From Emcibacter sp. (lineage in GTDB: Bacteria > Pseudomonadota > Alphaproteobacteria > Sphingomonadales > Emcibacteraceae): DNA of 64,000 bases. The position numbers and the translations under genes are program-made. The first letter of the stretch is position 1, and the number at the start of each line of letters is the position of its first letter. Positions 34,137 to 43,001 of the stretch are shown one piece after another. The notes beneath the pieces were generated by a model. That model searched no databases. It was not told where the DNA came from and was given only the letters and a program-made list of their open reading frames with translations. The stretch lies in the NCBI RefSeq assembly GCF_963675455.1, contig NZ_OY776217.1, forward strand, positions 1,970,001-2,034,000, read 5' to 3'.

Positions 34137-34201
34137 GGTTTCCCTCTTTGAATAACGTTACTGTTGGGTAACATATACTTCAACAACGGGAGAAAGTCGA
34201 G

Positions 34202-35107
34202 CTATAGTTTTACGGAGTTCTCGAGGGCTGTTTTTTGTTTCAGCCGTGCCTGGCGCCAGGCAATAAACAGGGTTGAGGAGATGATAATAAAGGCGCCGAT
34301 CCAGGTGAACATATCCGGCAATTCGTCAAAGACGAAATACCCCACCAGCGCAATGAAAATAATCCGCATATAGTCGAAGGGAGCGACCACGGTGGCTTCC
34401 CCCTTGTCATAGGCCCGTATAATGAAATATTGAGTGCCGCCGGACATGACGCCAAGTCCCAACAGCCAGACAAGATCCATCAGGCCGGGGGTAACCCAGT
34501 AATAGACCGCCACCGGCATACACATCAGGATGACGGCAATATTGCTGTAGATCATCATGTTGCTGATCTTGTCGGTTTTTGTCAGTTTTTTGGTGACGAT
34601 GGCGTTGAAGCTGGACGCGAGTGTGCCGACCAGCAGCAAAATCATGGCCCAGTGAATGTCGCTGCCGGGCCGGAGGATGATCAGCACCCCGGCAAATCCG
34701 ATGAGGGTGGCGATGGTGCGGGGCAGTTTGACGCTTTCGCCCAGAAACAGGGCGGCCAGCACCACCAGATAAAGCGGCCGGGTGAACTGGATCGAGGTCA
34801 CGGTGACCAGCGGCAGATACATGACGGCGGAAAAATTGGCCAGCACAATCAGGCACATGAGCATGCTGCGGGCGGCAATCAGTTTCGGTTGCTGTGTTTT
34901 CAGGCTTTCCCGGGTAAAGCTGCGGGAAAACAGAAAGGCAAAAGTGACGATCACAACGGAGCGCAGGAACACAACTTCGAAAACCCCGAGGCTGTGGCCG
35001 GCATTGCGGATGAAGATGCTGTTAATGGACATGCAAAGCCCGCCGGCCATCATGAACAATATGCCGTGCAGATTGTTCTGTGGGCGCGGAAGGACGGTTT
35101 CCGTCAC
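34202..35107 (-). CDS. DMT/EamA family transporter, copy 1
   Basis: A 301-residue inner-membrane protein with ten predicted helices arranged as two EamA repeats. It is the most diverged of the four neighbours at the N-terminus ('HGILFMMAGGLCMSINSIFIRNAGH') but keeps 'TRPLYLVVLAALFLGESVKLPRTIA' and 'PFDYMRIIFIALVGYFVFDELPD', which resemble the others. Its start overlaps the stop of copy 2 by 4 bp, so it shares that transcript. Substrate unknown; family members export amino acids, nucleosides or other metabolites. Confidence 0.88.
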   Translation of the reverse strand: MTETVLPRPQNNLHGILFMMAGGLCMSINSIFIRNAGHSLGVFEVVFLRSVVIVTFAFLFSRSFTRESLKTQQPKLIAARSMLMCLIVLANFSAVMYLPLVTVTSIQFTRPLYLVVLAALFLGESVKLPRTIATLIGFAGVLIILRPGSDIHWAMILLLVGTLASSFNAIVTKKLTKTDKISNMMIYSNIAVILMCMPVAVYYWVTPGLMDLVWLLGLGVMSGGTQYFIIRAYDKGEATVVAPFDYMRIIFIALVGYFVFDELPDMFTWIGAFIIISSTLFIAWRQARLKQKTALENSVKL

Positions 35108-36048
35108 AGGCTGTCTCCGCCCGGTTTTACAGTGACTTCCGTCGCGGGCGGGACCCGGCCTTTTTCCCGTTTCGCGGTAAGGCGTTCCCGGTGGGCGGCA
35201 TAGATGACACTTCCCATGATGATGGCCGCACCGATATAGGTGTTAAGCGCCGGTTGTTCGGCAAAAAAGAAATAGCCGATCAACGCAGAAAAGACCAGGC
35301 GGGTGAAATCCAGCGGCATCAGGGCACTGGCTTCAGCCTCGGAGATGGCCTTGCTCAGGCACAGCTGGGTGATGCTGGCAAACACGCCGACCACAAGCAG
35401 CAGGATCATGCTATGCCCGTTCGGCCAGGTCCAGAAGGGCAGGGCGCCGACAAAGCTCACCGGCAGGGTGAACATCAGGGAGTAGAGGGTAATCACATGG
35501 GGTTTTTCCGTCCGCGCCAGTATGCGCACACAGATAATGGTGACGGAAATGGTAAAGGCGGCCAGCAGCGCGGCAATCACCCCGCTGTTGATCGGGACCT
35601 GGCCGGGCCTGAGCAGGACCAGCATGCCGCCAAATCCGGCCAGAACGGCAAGAATGCGGGGCAGGCGGATTTTCTCCTTCAGGATAAATACAGCGCCGAT
35701 GGTGGCGAATAACGGGGCGGCAAAGCTGTAGGATACCGCTTCGGCCAGCGGGATTACACTGAAGGCATAAAAATTCGCCATGACCGAGAAACTGGAGATG
35801 GAGCCGCGCAGGATATGCAGCCCGAGACGTTCGGTTTTCATACCCTTGATGATCCCGGTTTTCCACAGGAAGGGAAGAATGATCATAATGGCGATCAGGG
35901 TGCGCCAGAAGGCGGTGACAAAGGGGTGTACCTGAAGGGCGGCAAGTTCACGGATCAGGCCGCCCATGATCGAAAAACTGAGGCAGCCGGCCAGCATATA
36001 GGCAGAGCCGAGCATGACGTTGTTTTTCTGTGGAGGCACTATGGTCAT
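35104..36048 (-). CDS. DMT/EamA family transporter, copy 2
   Basis: A 314-residue, ten-helix EamA transporter. Strongly similar along its length to copy 3, for example 'AVSYSFAAPLFATI' against 'TVSYSFAAPIFTTI', 'LKEKIRLPRILA' against 'LKEKIRLPRIMA', and C-terminal 'VKPGGDSL' against 'VTPGGDIL'. Preceded by the ~75-bp sequence shared with copy 3, which holds a TTGACA box, so it probably has its own promoter. Likely a recent duplicate with altered specificity. Confidence 0.9.
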   Translation of the reverse strand: MTIVPPQKNNVMLGSAYMLAGCLSFSIMGGLIRELAALQVHPFVTAFWRTLIAIMIILPFLWKTGIIKGMKTERLGLHILRGSISSFSVMANFYAFSVIPLAEAVSYSFAAPLFATIGAVFILKEKIRLPRILAVLAGFGGMLVLLRPGQVPINSGVIAALLAAFTISVTIICVRILARTEKPHVITLYSLMFTLPVSFVGALPFWTWPNGHSMILLLVVGVFASITQLCLSKAISEAEASALMPLDFTRLVFSALIGYFFFAEQPALNTYIGAAIIMGSVIYAAHRERLTAKREKGRVPPATEVTVKPGGDSL

Positions 36049-36124
36049 GAAATAATCCGGAAGTCGGGGGAAACAGGTGGCAGTATCAACAAGTTAATTC
36101 TTATGTCGGAACTTGTCAAAATCT
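36049..36124 (-). repeat. Duplicated promoter-like spacer, copy A
   Basis: Directly upstream of DMT copy 2. Aligns with 37089-37163 over about 75 bp with a few substitutions and indels. On the minus strand both contain TTGACA (complement at 36114-36119), then 17 bp, then TAACTT (36091-36096). That spacing is what a sigma-70 promoter would use, although the -10 match is weak. Confidence 0.75.
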
Positions 36125-36146
36125 TAGAGCCGGGGAGGAGTGGCTG

Positions 36147-37088
36147 TTACAGAATGTCTCCCCCGGGGGTTACGGATGCCGGGGAGACTGGCTGATCTTC
36201 TTCTTTTTTCCGCCTGGCGTCAAGCCGTTCACGATGGCCGGCATAGAGCACGCTGGCCATGATGATGATGGCACCCACATAGGTATTGAGTTGCGGCAGC
36301 TCGGCGAAGAAAAAATAACCGATCAGGGCGGAAAAGACCAGCCGGGTATAATCCAGCGGCATCATGGCGCTGGCTTCGGCTTCGGAGATGGCCTTGCTGA
36401 AGCATAACTGAATGATGGCGGCCAGGACGCCCAGCGTGAACACCAGCAGCAGGTTGTCCGGGGTTGGCCAACTCCAGACCGGCAGAGCGAAAACCAGGTT
36501 GGCGGGCAGAGTCAAGACCAGGGCATAGAAGGTGATGACCTGTGGCTTTTCCGTCCGGGCGAGAATGCGAACCAGAATGACGCTGATGGCAATGGCGACA
36601 GCACTGGTCAGGGCGGCGATGACTCCCGGGCTCAGGGGCTGAACTCCGGGTTTGAGCAGAACCAGCATGCCGATAAAGCCGAAAATAATGGCCATGATCC
36701 GGGGCAGGCGGATTTTTTCCTTGAGGAAAATTGCCGCACAGATGGTGGTGAAGATCGGGGCCGCAAAGCTGTAGGAGACGGTGTCCGCCAGCGGTATGCT
36801 GCTTAAGGCGTAAAAATTGGTGACCAGCATAATACCGAAAAAGGCGCCGTTGAGGACGTGCAGGCCGAGCCGTTTGGTCTTCAAGACCCGCAGGCTGCCG
36901 CTGGTCATGAGGACCGGTATCAGGATGACAAGGGCAAGGGCTGTGCGCCAGAAAACGATCATGAAAGGATGCATATCCGCAGACAATTCCCGCACCACGC
37001 CACCCAGCAGGGCAAAACTGACGGAAGCGGTCAGCATATAGGTGGCGCCAAGCATGAAGTTATTTTTTTGTGGAAGTACAGTACTCAT
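36147..37088 (-). CDS. DMT/EamA family transporter, copy 3
   Basis: A 313-residue, ten-helix EamA transporter, the closest relative of copy 2; see shared segments there. It also shares 'EAEASAMMPLDYTRLVFSALIGYFFFAELPQLNTYVGAIIIMASVLYAGHRERL' type C-terminal architecture with copy 2. It has its own copy of the promoter-like spacer. An inner-membrane exporter is expected; substrate unknown. Confidence 0.9.
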   Translation of the reverse strand: MSTVLPQKNNFMLGATYMLTASVSFALLGGVVRELSADMHPFMIVFWRTALALVILIPVLMTSGSLRVLKTKRLGLHVLNGAFFGIMLVTNFYALSSIPLADTVSYSFAAPIFTTICAAIFLKEKIRLPRIMAIIFGFIGMLVLLKPGVQPLSPGVIAALTSAVAIAISVILVRILARTEKPQVITFYALVLTLPANLVFALPVWSWPTPDNLLLVFTLGVLAAIIQLCFSKAISEAEASAMMPLDYTRLVFSALIGYFFFAELPQLNTYVGAIIIMASVLYAGHRERLDARRKKEEDQPVSPASVTPGGDIL

Positions 37089-37163
37089 GAATAGATCCGG
37101 ATGACGGGAAAACAGGGTGGCATGTCAATAAGTTAGTTTTTATGCTGGAACTTGTCAAAATCT
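37089..37163 (-). repeat. Duplicated promoter-like spacer, copy B
   Basis: Directly upstream of DMT copy 3. Minus-strand TTGACA (complement at 37153-37158) and TAACTT (37130-37135) sit 17 bp apart, exactly as in copy A. The last 2 bp run into the stop codon of DMT copy 4. Confidence 0.75.
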
Positions 37164-38058
37164 ATGGCGTGGGCGCCTGCGGTATTTTGCGCCGGCGGTT
37201 TTCGCGGTAGGCCACATAGACCGCACTGCCGAGGATGATGGCGGCGCCGATCCATGTATAAAGGTCGAAGGGATCGCCGAAGAAGCTGATGCCGATGACG
37301 GAGGCAAAGATCAGCCGGGTGAAATCCACCGGCAGAACCGCCGTCATCTCGGCCATGGAGAAGGCGCGCGCCATGCAGATGTGGGCAAAAAGGGACAGCA
37401 GCCCGAGGGCGAGGATCAGGGGCCATTGCAGCGCCGTGGGCCATTGCCAGAAGAACAGGGCAACGACAAGGCTGATCGGGGCGCCGAGGGCGAAACCGTA
37501 AATGGTCACAATGGTCGGGTGGTCGCTGGCTGTCAATTTTTTTACACTGGTCATGGTGGCGGCGAAGAACAGGGCGCTGGCGAGGGCGGCAATGACTCCC
37601 GGGTCTAGGTCCCGGAACCCCGGCCGGAGCAGGATCAGCATGCCGGCAAAGGCGCACAGGATGGCGAGGATGCGGGGCAGCCGTAATTTTTCCTGCAGGA
37701 AGATTGCGGCCATGATGGTGGCGAATATGGGCGCCATATAGCTGTAGGCAACGGCGTCGGCCAGCGGAATGTGACTGACGGCGTAAAAGGCGCCGAAAAC
37801 CGAGGAGATATTGACAAAAGCCCGAAAAAAATACAGCGGTCGCGGGATTTTCCACAACTGAGAAGTATCGATCCGCCGCAATGCGGGCAGGACGAAAACC
37901 AGACCCAGAAAAGTGCGGAAAAAGACAAGCTGGAATGGATGCAGGTCCTCTGACAGGAGGCGCACCAAGGCCCACAAGAGAGCATAACACAGGGCGTATC
38001 CTGCCATGTAAATCAAGGCCTGGCCGTGCCGGTTTGCGGTGATGTTACTCTGGGACAC
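37162..38058 (-). CDS. DMT/EamA family transporter, copy 4
   Basis: A 298-residue, ten-helix EamA protein at the head of the series. It shares 'LHPFQLVFFRTFLGLVFVLPAL', 'LADAVAYSYMAPIFATIMAAIFLQEKLRLPRILA' and 'PVDFTRLIFASVIGISFF' with copies 2 and 3, but is more distant. Its upstream spacer lacks the shared promoter element. With copies 1-3 it forms a four-gene tandem array on one strand. Confidence 0.9.
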   Translation of the reverse strand: MSQSNITANRHGQALIYMAGYALCYALLWALVRLLSEDLHPFQLVFFRTFLGLVFVLPALRRIDTSQLWKIPRPLYFFRAFVNISSVFGAFYAVSHIPLADAVAYSYMAPIFATIMAAIFLQEKLRLPRILAILCAFAGMLILLRPGFRDLDPGVIAALASALFFAATMTSVKKLTASDHPTIVTIYGFALGAPISLVVALFFWQWPTALQWPLILALGLLSLFAHICMARAFSMAEMTAVLPVDFTRLIFASVIGISFFGDPFDLYTWIGAAIILGSAVYVAYRENRRRKIPQAPTP

Positions 38059-38491
38059 CTGGGATTTCCGTGGACGGGGGTTGCGGGATTATGGACACAG
38101 CAAATTTTCTCTGGTCACTATGGGATATTTCATCGAACCGGCCAAGCGGATTTTTTAAGCTCCGGTTAGAGGCTGATTTGCCCGGGCGAAGAACGGTGAA
38201 AATCAGCGCCTTATGACTTATCCCGGAAAAATTCCATTTTCCATCTTGTGACCCCGGACGAGATTCCCTATATGTGACGCAACAGGTCCCGGGGAAAGTC
38301 TTCCAGATCACGGGACTGTCACAGAGGGCGGCTAAAGTATTTTTCCGCCCATTCAGCGGGCCGGTTTCGGCCTTCTGACCGGTATACAGATATGAGGGAC
38401 AAACAGACCCGGTGGGGTCTGCGGGGCCTTTTTGCGCGCCGAAAATATTTTTTAAACCAGGGTATTATAGTAAAAAAATGGAGAATAAGAG
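38059..38491. other. Spacer between DMT array and sodB, with possible leader hairpins
   Basis: 433 bp between divergent genes. I see no credible gene; a minus-strand open frame (38045-38311) lacks an SD and typical codon use. Two stem-loops precede sodB: GGGCGG...CCGCCC (about 38326-38350) and CAGACCC-ggtg-GGGTCTG (38404-38421), the second followed by TTTTT at 38429. A TATTAT box at 38463-38468 with SD GGAGA at 38480 could drive sodB. Confidence 0.4.
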
Positions 38492-39073
38492 ATGACTATT
38501 GAACTGCCTGCACTGCCTTACGCGATGGATGCCCTTGAGCCCCATATTTCAAAGGAAACACTGGAATATCATTACGGCAAACACCACAACACCTATGTTG
38601 TGAAGCTGAACGGCCTGATCGACGGCACCGACCTTGCCGGTAAATCCCTCGAGGAAATCGTCAAATCCTCTGAAGGCGGTGTGTTCAATAACGCAGCCCA
38701 GATCTGGAACCATACCTTCTATTGGGAAGGCCTGAGCCCCAACGGCGGCGGCGCCCCGGCCGGCGCGCTGGCTGATGCCATCAACGCTGCTTTCGGTTCT
38801 TTTGAGGACTTCAAAGCCAAATTCACCGACAGCGCCGTCAACAACTTTGGCTCCGGCTGGACCTGGCTGGTGAAAAAGGCTGACGGATCACTGGCTATCG
38901 TCAATACGTCCAATGCGGCAACACCACTGACCGACGAAGGCGTGACACCGCTTTTGACCTGCGACGTGTGGGAACATGCCTATTACATCGACTACCGCAA
39001 TGTGCGCCCTGACTACCTGAAAGCCTTCTGGGCCCTGGTGAACTGGGACTTTGTGGCGAAAAACTTCGCATAA
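38492..39073 (+). CDS. sodB: Iron superoxide dismutase
   Basis: A 193-residue protein. Metal ligands are H27 ('EYHYGKHH'), H74 ('IWNHTFYW'), D158 and H162 ('DVWEHAYYIDYRN'). Q70 in 'NNAAQIWNHTFYW' is the glutamine position that marks the iron type rather than the manganese type. It dismutates superoxide in the cytoplasm. It is a single gene with its own terminator 25 bp past the stop codon. Confidence 0.96.
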   Translation: MTIELPALPYAMDALEPHISKETLEYHYGKHHNTYVVKLNGLIDGTDLAGKSLEEIVKSSEGGVFNNAAQIWNHTFYWEGLSPNGGGAPAGALADAINAAFGSFEDFKAKFTDSAVNNFGSGWTWLVKKADGSLAIVNTSNAATPLTDEGVTPLLTCDVWEHAYYIDYRNVRPDYLKAFWALVNWDFVAKNFA

Positions 39074-39097
39074 GTTTTTTATCCCTTGAAAACATCA

Positions 39098-39126
39098 AAG
39101 CCGGGTCAAATGACCCGGCTTTTCTT
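39098..39126. terminator. Terminator after sodB
   Basis: AAAGCCGGGTCA and TGACCCGGCTTT form a 12-bp stem with a two-base loop, followed by TTCTT on the plus strand. It also faces the converging hypothetical gene. Confidence 0.9.
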
Positions 39127-39156
39127 ATCCCCCTTCAATCCAGCCAAAAATCTCAG

Positions 39157-40251
39157 TTAGGGGCATATATCCTTTTGAAGAACATCAGCAGAAAGCTCAT
39201 CGACAAAGTGACCATATTTTTCGAAATTTTTGTTAGCCAAAGCGTTGTTCCGGTGGAAAATACCAATTTTCTGGACGTCCCTGCATGATTTTGGATCGGG
39301 CATATCCTCCAAATATCTGATCGACATATCGGCAACCCAGTAAGACAGAAAAGCCTTTGTCAGAGGGTTACATGTTGCCGGTAGGTTTTTTTGCAAAATC
39401 CCGATATATTTTTGCAGTTTGTAGAAGGTTTCCGTATCTCGATATGATAAATAAATCAGTCCTAATTGATAAGCCTCCATGGCATCCAGCATTATAAATC
39501 TTGGATATTCAAGCCTTGAATTAGGGCCGTGGAGTTTTTTTTCAAATTTTTCAAAATTTTCTATGTCATTTTTGAGGTGGTGCGGCAGTTTCTGGAAAGT
39601 CAGTTCCAAGTCATTTTTTTTATGTGTAACGGCTTGTGCATGCAGAATATTTTTCTCAAAACCCTCGGCAATAATGGGAGCCGATGTCATTCCTTCAATA
39701 AGAAGACCATTTTCTTCCCTTGCCCAAACGCCAAACCTGGTTGGATAGTCTTCCATTACCTTTTCGTGGAACGATTCCATTTTCCGGGCCTGCTCCAGGT
39801 CATCATCTCGCGAGGTCAATTGCCACCGCCAATAGCTGACAATGGAACTGATACGATACCGGTTGTACCAATAAACAAATTCAGGAAACTTGTTGAAATA
39901 GTCATTGCTTCCTTTGGGCGGTTCGTCGCGGGGAACTGGCAAAGTAAGAGCTTTATTCAGATGACTTAAGTCTTTCTTTAGCTGCTTTTTATGGCCTTGG
40001 AAATAATCATATTTCGCCCGGTGATAGAGCATTTCCACAAGTCGGTTCCGATTATTCAGACTGTCCAGGTTGCCGGACCTGACTTTTCTAATTTCTTTGA
40101 GGGAGGGAACATTTTCCGGGTAACGCAATATTTTCGGCAAACCACTATCAATGCCTTTAGGGCATTGTTCGGTTTCAGAGTTTGCCAAGACAGGAAAGGA
40201 AAGACCTACCCCGGAAATGATCAGCAATACTTTGATCAAAGTTCTCATCAT
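39157..40251 (-). CDS. Secreted hypothetical protein, AT-rich gene
   Basis: A 364-residue protein with a signal peptide (MMRTLIKVLLIISGVGLSFP, cleavage near VLA-N). The rest is a mostly helical, Lys/Glu-rich chain with several cysteines ('EQCPKG', 'ATCNPL', 'KSCRDV', 'KDICP') and no domain I recognise. The gene is visibly richer in A+T than its neighbours, which suggests acquisition or low constraint. SD GGAAGG is present ahead of the ATG. It is a single gene convergent with sodB. Possibly periplasmic; function unknown. Confidence 0.75.
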   Translation of the reverse strand: MMRTLIKVLLIISGVGLSFPVLANSETEQCPKGIDSGLPKILRYPENVPSLKEIRKVRSGNLDSLNNRNRLVEMLYHRAKYDYFQGHKKQLKKDLSHLNKALTLPVPRDEPPKGSNDYFNKFPEFVYWYNRYRISSIVSYWRWQLTSRDDDLEQARKMESFHEKVMEDYPTRFGVWAREENGLLIEGMTSAPIIAEGFEKNILHAQAVTHKKNDLELTFQKLPHHLKNDIENFEKFEKKLHGPNSRLEYPRFIMLDAMEAYQLGLIYLSYRDTETFYKLQKYIGILQKNLPATCNPLTKAFLSYWVADMSIRYLEDMPDPKSCRDVQKIGIFHRNNALANKNFEKYGHFVDELSADVLQKDICP

Positions 40252-40299
40252 GTAACCTTCCCCTTTTGGCCCGGCTTTTTTGTTTCCTGTAAATACCCC

Positions 40300-40836
40300 T
40301 TACGCGAACGGGCGGACCGGATCGCTGCCGTCCCAGGTCAGCGACGCGGCATAGAATTTGGTGAAGGCCTGGTCGGTTGACTCACTGGCTTCAATGAATT
40401 CAAGCATGCCGGGAAGATTGGCCCGGGTGTCCATATAGCCGACGCGCCCGCCGGTGGGCACCGTGGCGAGGAAGGCGAGGTCATAACCCCTGGCTTCATA
40501 TTCGGCCACATCCTTGTCGAACCGGGTGGTCGAGACGCCGTAATGATGGAAACCGTAGCCGCGCTCGTCGATGAATTCCTTATAGACCGAAGGTTTGTCG
40601 TCGAGCGGCTGGATCAGCTCGATATTCATATGGCCGGCAAAGGACATGGCGAGGGTGATCGCGCTCTCGGACGGCGCCCCGCGGTAGACGGGATCGCCGC
40701 CGGTAAAATGATCCAGCACAAACCAGGGGCCGACGTTGAGCTCGGTGACCCAGCTGTCGATGGCGGCCTGGAGGTCGGGCACAATGAAGGACGTCTGCAT
40801 GACGCCGTTATTCGGTTGACCAAATCCGTAATACAT
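40300..40836 (-). CDS. VOC family protein
   Basis: A 178-residue vicinal-oxygen-chelate protein ('QTSFIVPDLQAAIDSWVTELNVGPWFVLDHF' for the first module, 'FHHYGVSTTRFDKDVAEYEARGYDLAF' for the second). This style is annotated as glyoxalase or methylmalonyl-CoA epimerase-like and is common beside isochorismatase-type hydrolases in catabolic clusters. It ends 31 bp short of the isochorismatase gene on the same strand and is probably its co-transcribed partner. Reaction unknown. Confidence 0.82.
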   Translation of the reverse strand: MYYGFGQPNNGVMQTSFIVPDLQAAIDSWVTELNVGPWFVLDHFTGGDPVYRGAPSESAITLAMSFAGHMNIELIQPLDDKPSVYKEFIDERGYGFHHYGVSTTRFDKDVAEYEARGYDLAFLATVPTGGRVGYMDTRANLPGMLEFIEASESTDQAFTKFYAASLTWDGSDPVRPFA

Positions 40837-40867
40837 AATTCTGTTTCTCCCGTTTTATATTTTAAAC

Positions 40868-41572
40868 TCAACTTTCCGCAAAGCGGTGTTCATTGTGCTG
40901 CAGGGCGGTAAGGATGTCATCCGTGGACCTCACATCGCCGAAAAAACTGTGCATGTTGACGAGGGTGGCATTATGTTCATCGTCCGACAGGCAGGCGTTG
41001 GCGTCGCTTGGAAAGATAATGCCGTAATTAAGGAAATAGGCGTCCCGGGCGGTGGATTCACAGCAGACATTGCTGAGCGTGCCGGTGATGATGATATTGT
41101 CGATGCCCCGCTCGCGCAGCACCGTATCCAGGGTCGAGGAGCCGGGGGCAAAGCCGCTGAAACGGCGCTTGTCGACGATCAGGTCACTGTCCGCTACCTC
41201 CAGTCCGCTATAGATCTGATGACCCTCTGCCCCGAGGCTCATGGCGTCGAGATAGGCGTCTTTACGGTCCGGCGTCATGCCAAAGCGGAAGAACACCGGC
41301 CAGCCCTGTTCCGTGTCCTTGTCGGAGGTGTGGCGCAACCAGACCACCGGCATGCCGGCGGCGCGGGCGGCGGTGGTGAGGCTGTTGATATTGGGCACGA
41401 TGTCCCGGGCCTCGGGCACCTCCACAAGCGCCCCCGGTGCGCAGAAAACATTCTGCATGTCGACAATCACCAGGGCGGTTTTTTCGGGCTCAAGCTCCGG
41501 ATAGGCGAACAGGCGCCCGCGGATGTCCACGGCCCGGCCGCGGACGTCGAGAAAGGCTTGAATGTCATGCAT
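40868..41572 (-). CDS. Isochorismatase-family cysteine hydrolase
   Basis: A 234-residue alpha/beta hydrolase of the isochorismatase/nicotinamidase superfamily: Asp in 'TALVIVDMQNVFC', Lys in 'DLIVDKRRFSGF', and the nucleophile Cys in 'TGTLSNVCCESTARDAYFLNY'. These enzymes hydrolyse amide bonds (carbamoyl sarcosine, N-carbamoyl amines, ureidoacrylate, biuret) or vinyl ethers. The chain is longer at the N-terminus than nicotinamidases. It is followed on the same strand by the VOC gene. Confidence 0.88.
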   Translation of the reverse strand: MHDIQAFLDVRGRAVDIRGRLFAYPELEPEKTALVIVDMQNVFCAPGALVEVPEARDIVPNINSLTTAARAAGMPVVWLRHTSDKDTEQGWPVFFRFGMTPDRKDAYLDAMSLGAEGHQIYSGLEVADSDLIVDKRRFSGFAPGSSTLDTVLRERGIDNIIITGTLSNVCCESTARDAYFLNYGIIFPSDANACLSDDEHNATLVNMHSFFGDVRSTDDILTALQHNEHRFAES

Positions 41573-41641
41573 GGCAGATCCTCCCTGAATCGAATATGGG
41601 AATTATGTTAGCCTCACAAACTATTTTCGGCCAGCGTAAAA

Positions 41642-42799
41642 TCAATCCTGTCTGGGCAGCAGCATCATGCGGCCAAAATGGATGAGGAAGATCAGATAGC
41701 CCAGACTCCACAGTCCGCCGGCCGCAAGAAGAAGCGGCTGGTACTGGCCGGACAGGGGCGCGCAGATCCGCAGAAGCGCGGCAAAGCATATCAGCCCGAA
41801 GATGATTGTTCCGGCCTTACCGGCCTCCAGTGGCCGTCCCGTATGTCCGAGAATGGCCCGCGACATGACCGCCAAAGTCATCATGGTCATCAGGCCCGCC
41901 GTCAGGGCGTGGATACCCTCGGTCTGGCCGAAGGGCAGGCCCACATCCAGAAGATCGGCTCCCAAAAGAAGAAACCCGACCGGAAGCCAGAGATAAGCCA
42001 CATGCAGGGCCAGAAGCAGGGCGTTTTGCCGGATGGTCCAGCACTGCCAGCGCAGCAGGCGATAGCCCTGCAACAGGGCCGAGAGGACAAATAATGCGCC
42101 GGTGACGGCGGGATACACCGCCGCGGTCCAGAGGATCAGGGTGCCAGCGGTCACCATCAGGGTCAGCTTGTCATAGAGGCCGAACGGTTTGATGCCCACC
42201 GGCAGGTTTTGCTGGCTCAGCCAGTTGCCGGAGAAAATGGGAATGATGCGGCCGCCGATCAGGCTAATCAGCAGGATCAGGACCGAAAGCCCCCCCCGCA
42301 CAGCGAAATCCGCATCGATCTTTTGCAATCGTTCCAGATGAAAGGCGATATTGCTCAGGGCATAGAGGGCGATAAAAACCACCACCGGGATATTGCGCCA
42401 GTTTTGTCCCTTATAGACTTCGCGCAGCGCCACGCCGGTCATGATCACCAGGAACGCGCCGTCAATCAGAAGGTCCAGGGCGTGCCCGGGCATCGCCATG
42501 ACAAGGCGTCCGGCAAGCCACAAGAGGAACAGCAGTATGAGCGGGGGGCCGGAAAGGGGCGGCCTGCCGGTCCAGTTGGGAATGGCCGTCAGCAGGAAAC
42601 CGGCCACCACGGCACCGAAATATCCGAACAGCATTTCATGGGTGTGCCAGTCCAGCGACAGGGCAAAGGTCAAATGGTCGGACAGGGACAGGAAGGCCGC
42701 AAGCCACAGGGGCACAAACAGGAACGCAAGCAGGCCAGCACCCAGAAAGAACGGGCGAAACCCGCCGCTGAAAAAAATGGCAATCCGGCTGTTGGTCAT
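41642..42799 (-). CDS. NnrS family membrane protein
   Basis: A 385-residue protein with about 12 hydrophobic helices, starting 'FSGGFRPFFLGAGLLAFLFVPLWL' and containing 'DWHTHEMLFGYFGAVVAGFLLTAIPNWTGRPP', 'GRIIPIFSGNW' and 'GLMTMMTLAVMSRAILGHTGRPL', all diagnostic of NnrS. These heme/copper membrane proteins are induced by nitric oxide and protect against NO-related stress. No nitrite or NO reductase genes lie nearby, so it probably serves defence rather than denitrification. It is a single gene. Confidence 0.92.
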   Translation of the reverse strand: MTNSRIAIFFSGGFRPFFLGAGLLAFLFVPLWLAAFLSLSDHLTFALSLDWHTHEMLFGYFGAVVAGFLLTAIPNWTGRPPLSGPPLILLFLLWLAGRLVMAMPGHALDLLIDGAFLVIMTGVALREVYKGQNWRNIPVVVFIALYALSNIAFHLERLQKIDADFAVRGGLSVLILLISLIGGRIIPIFSGNWLSQQNLPVGIKPFGLYDKLTLMVTAGTLILWTAAVYPAVTGALFVLSALLQGYRLLRWQCWTIRQNALLLALHVAYLWLPVGFLLLGADLLDVGLPFGQTEGIHALTAGLMTMMTLAVMSRAILGHTGRPLEAGKAGTIIFGLICFAALLRICAPLSGQYQPLLLAAGGLWSLGYLIFLIHFGRMMLLPRQD

Positions 42800-43001
42800 G
42801 AACTGGTCCCTTCTGCAGTTTCTTCTATCCTAGTTCAAACAGGGATTAAGGAAAGCAGGAAGTGGTCAGGCCGGCAAAATTATCCGGCCGCCTTCTGAAG
42901 GTAAAGGTGGCCGAATTGACAGATAAGGGATTGACAGGTTTCGGGCTCTGTCGCGTATAAAGAAAAAGGTTTATCAAATTATTTTACGGGGATCATTCCA
43001 T

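Noticed and set aside
38045..38311. 88-codon minus-strand open frame between the DMT array and sodB
   Set aside because: No SD, low-complexity translation without signal or domain, and it overlaps the start of DMT copy 4.
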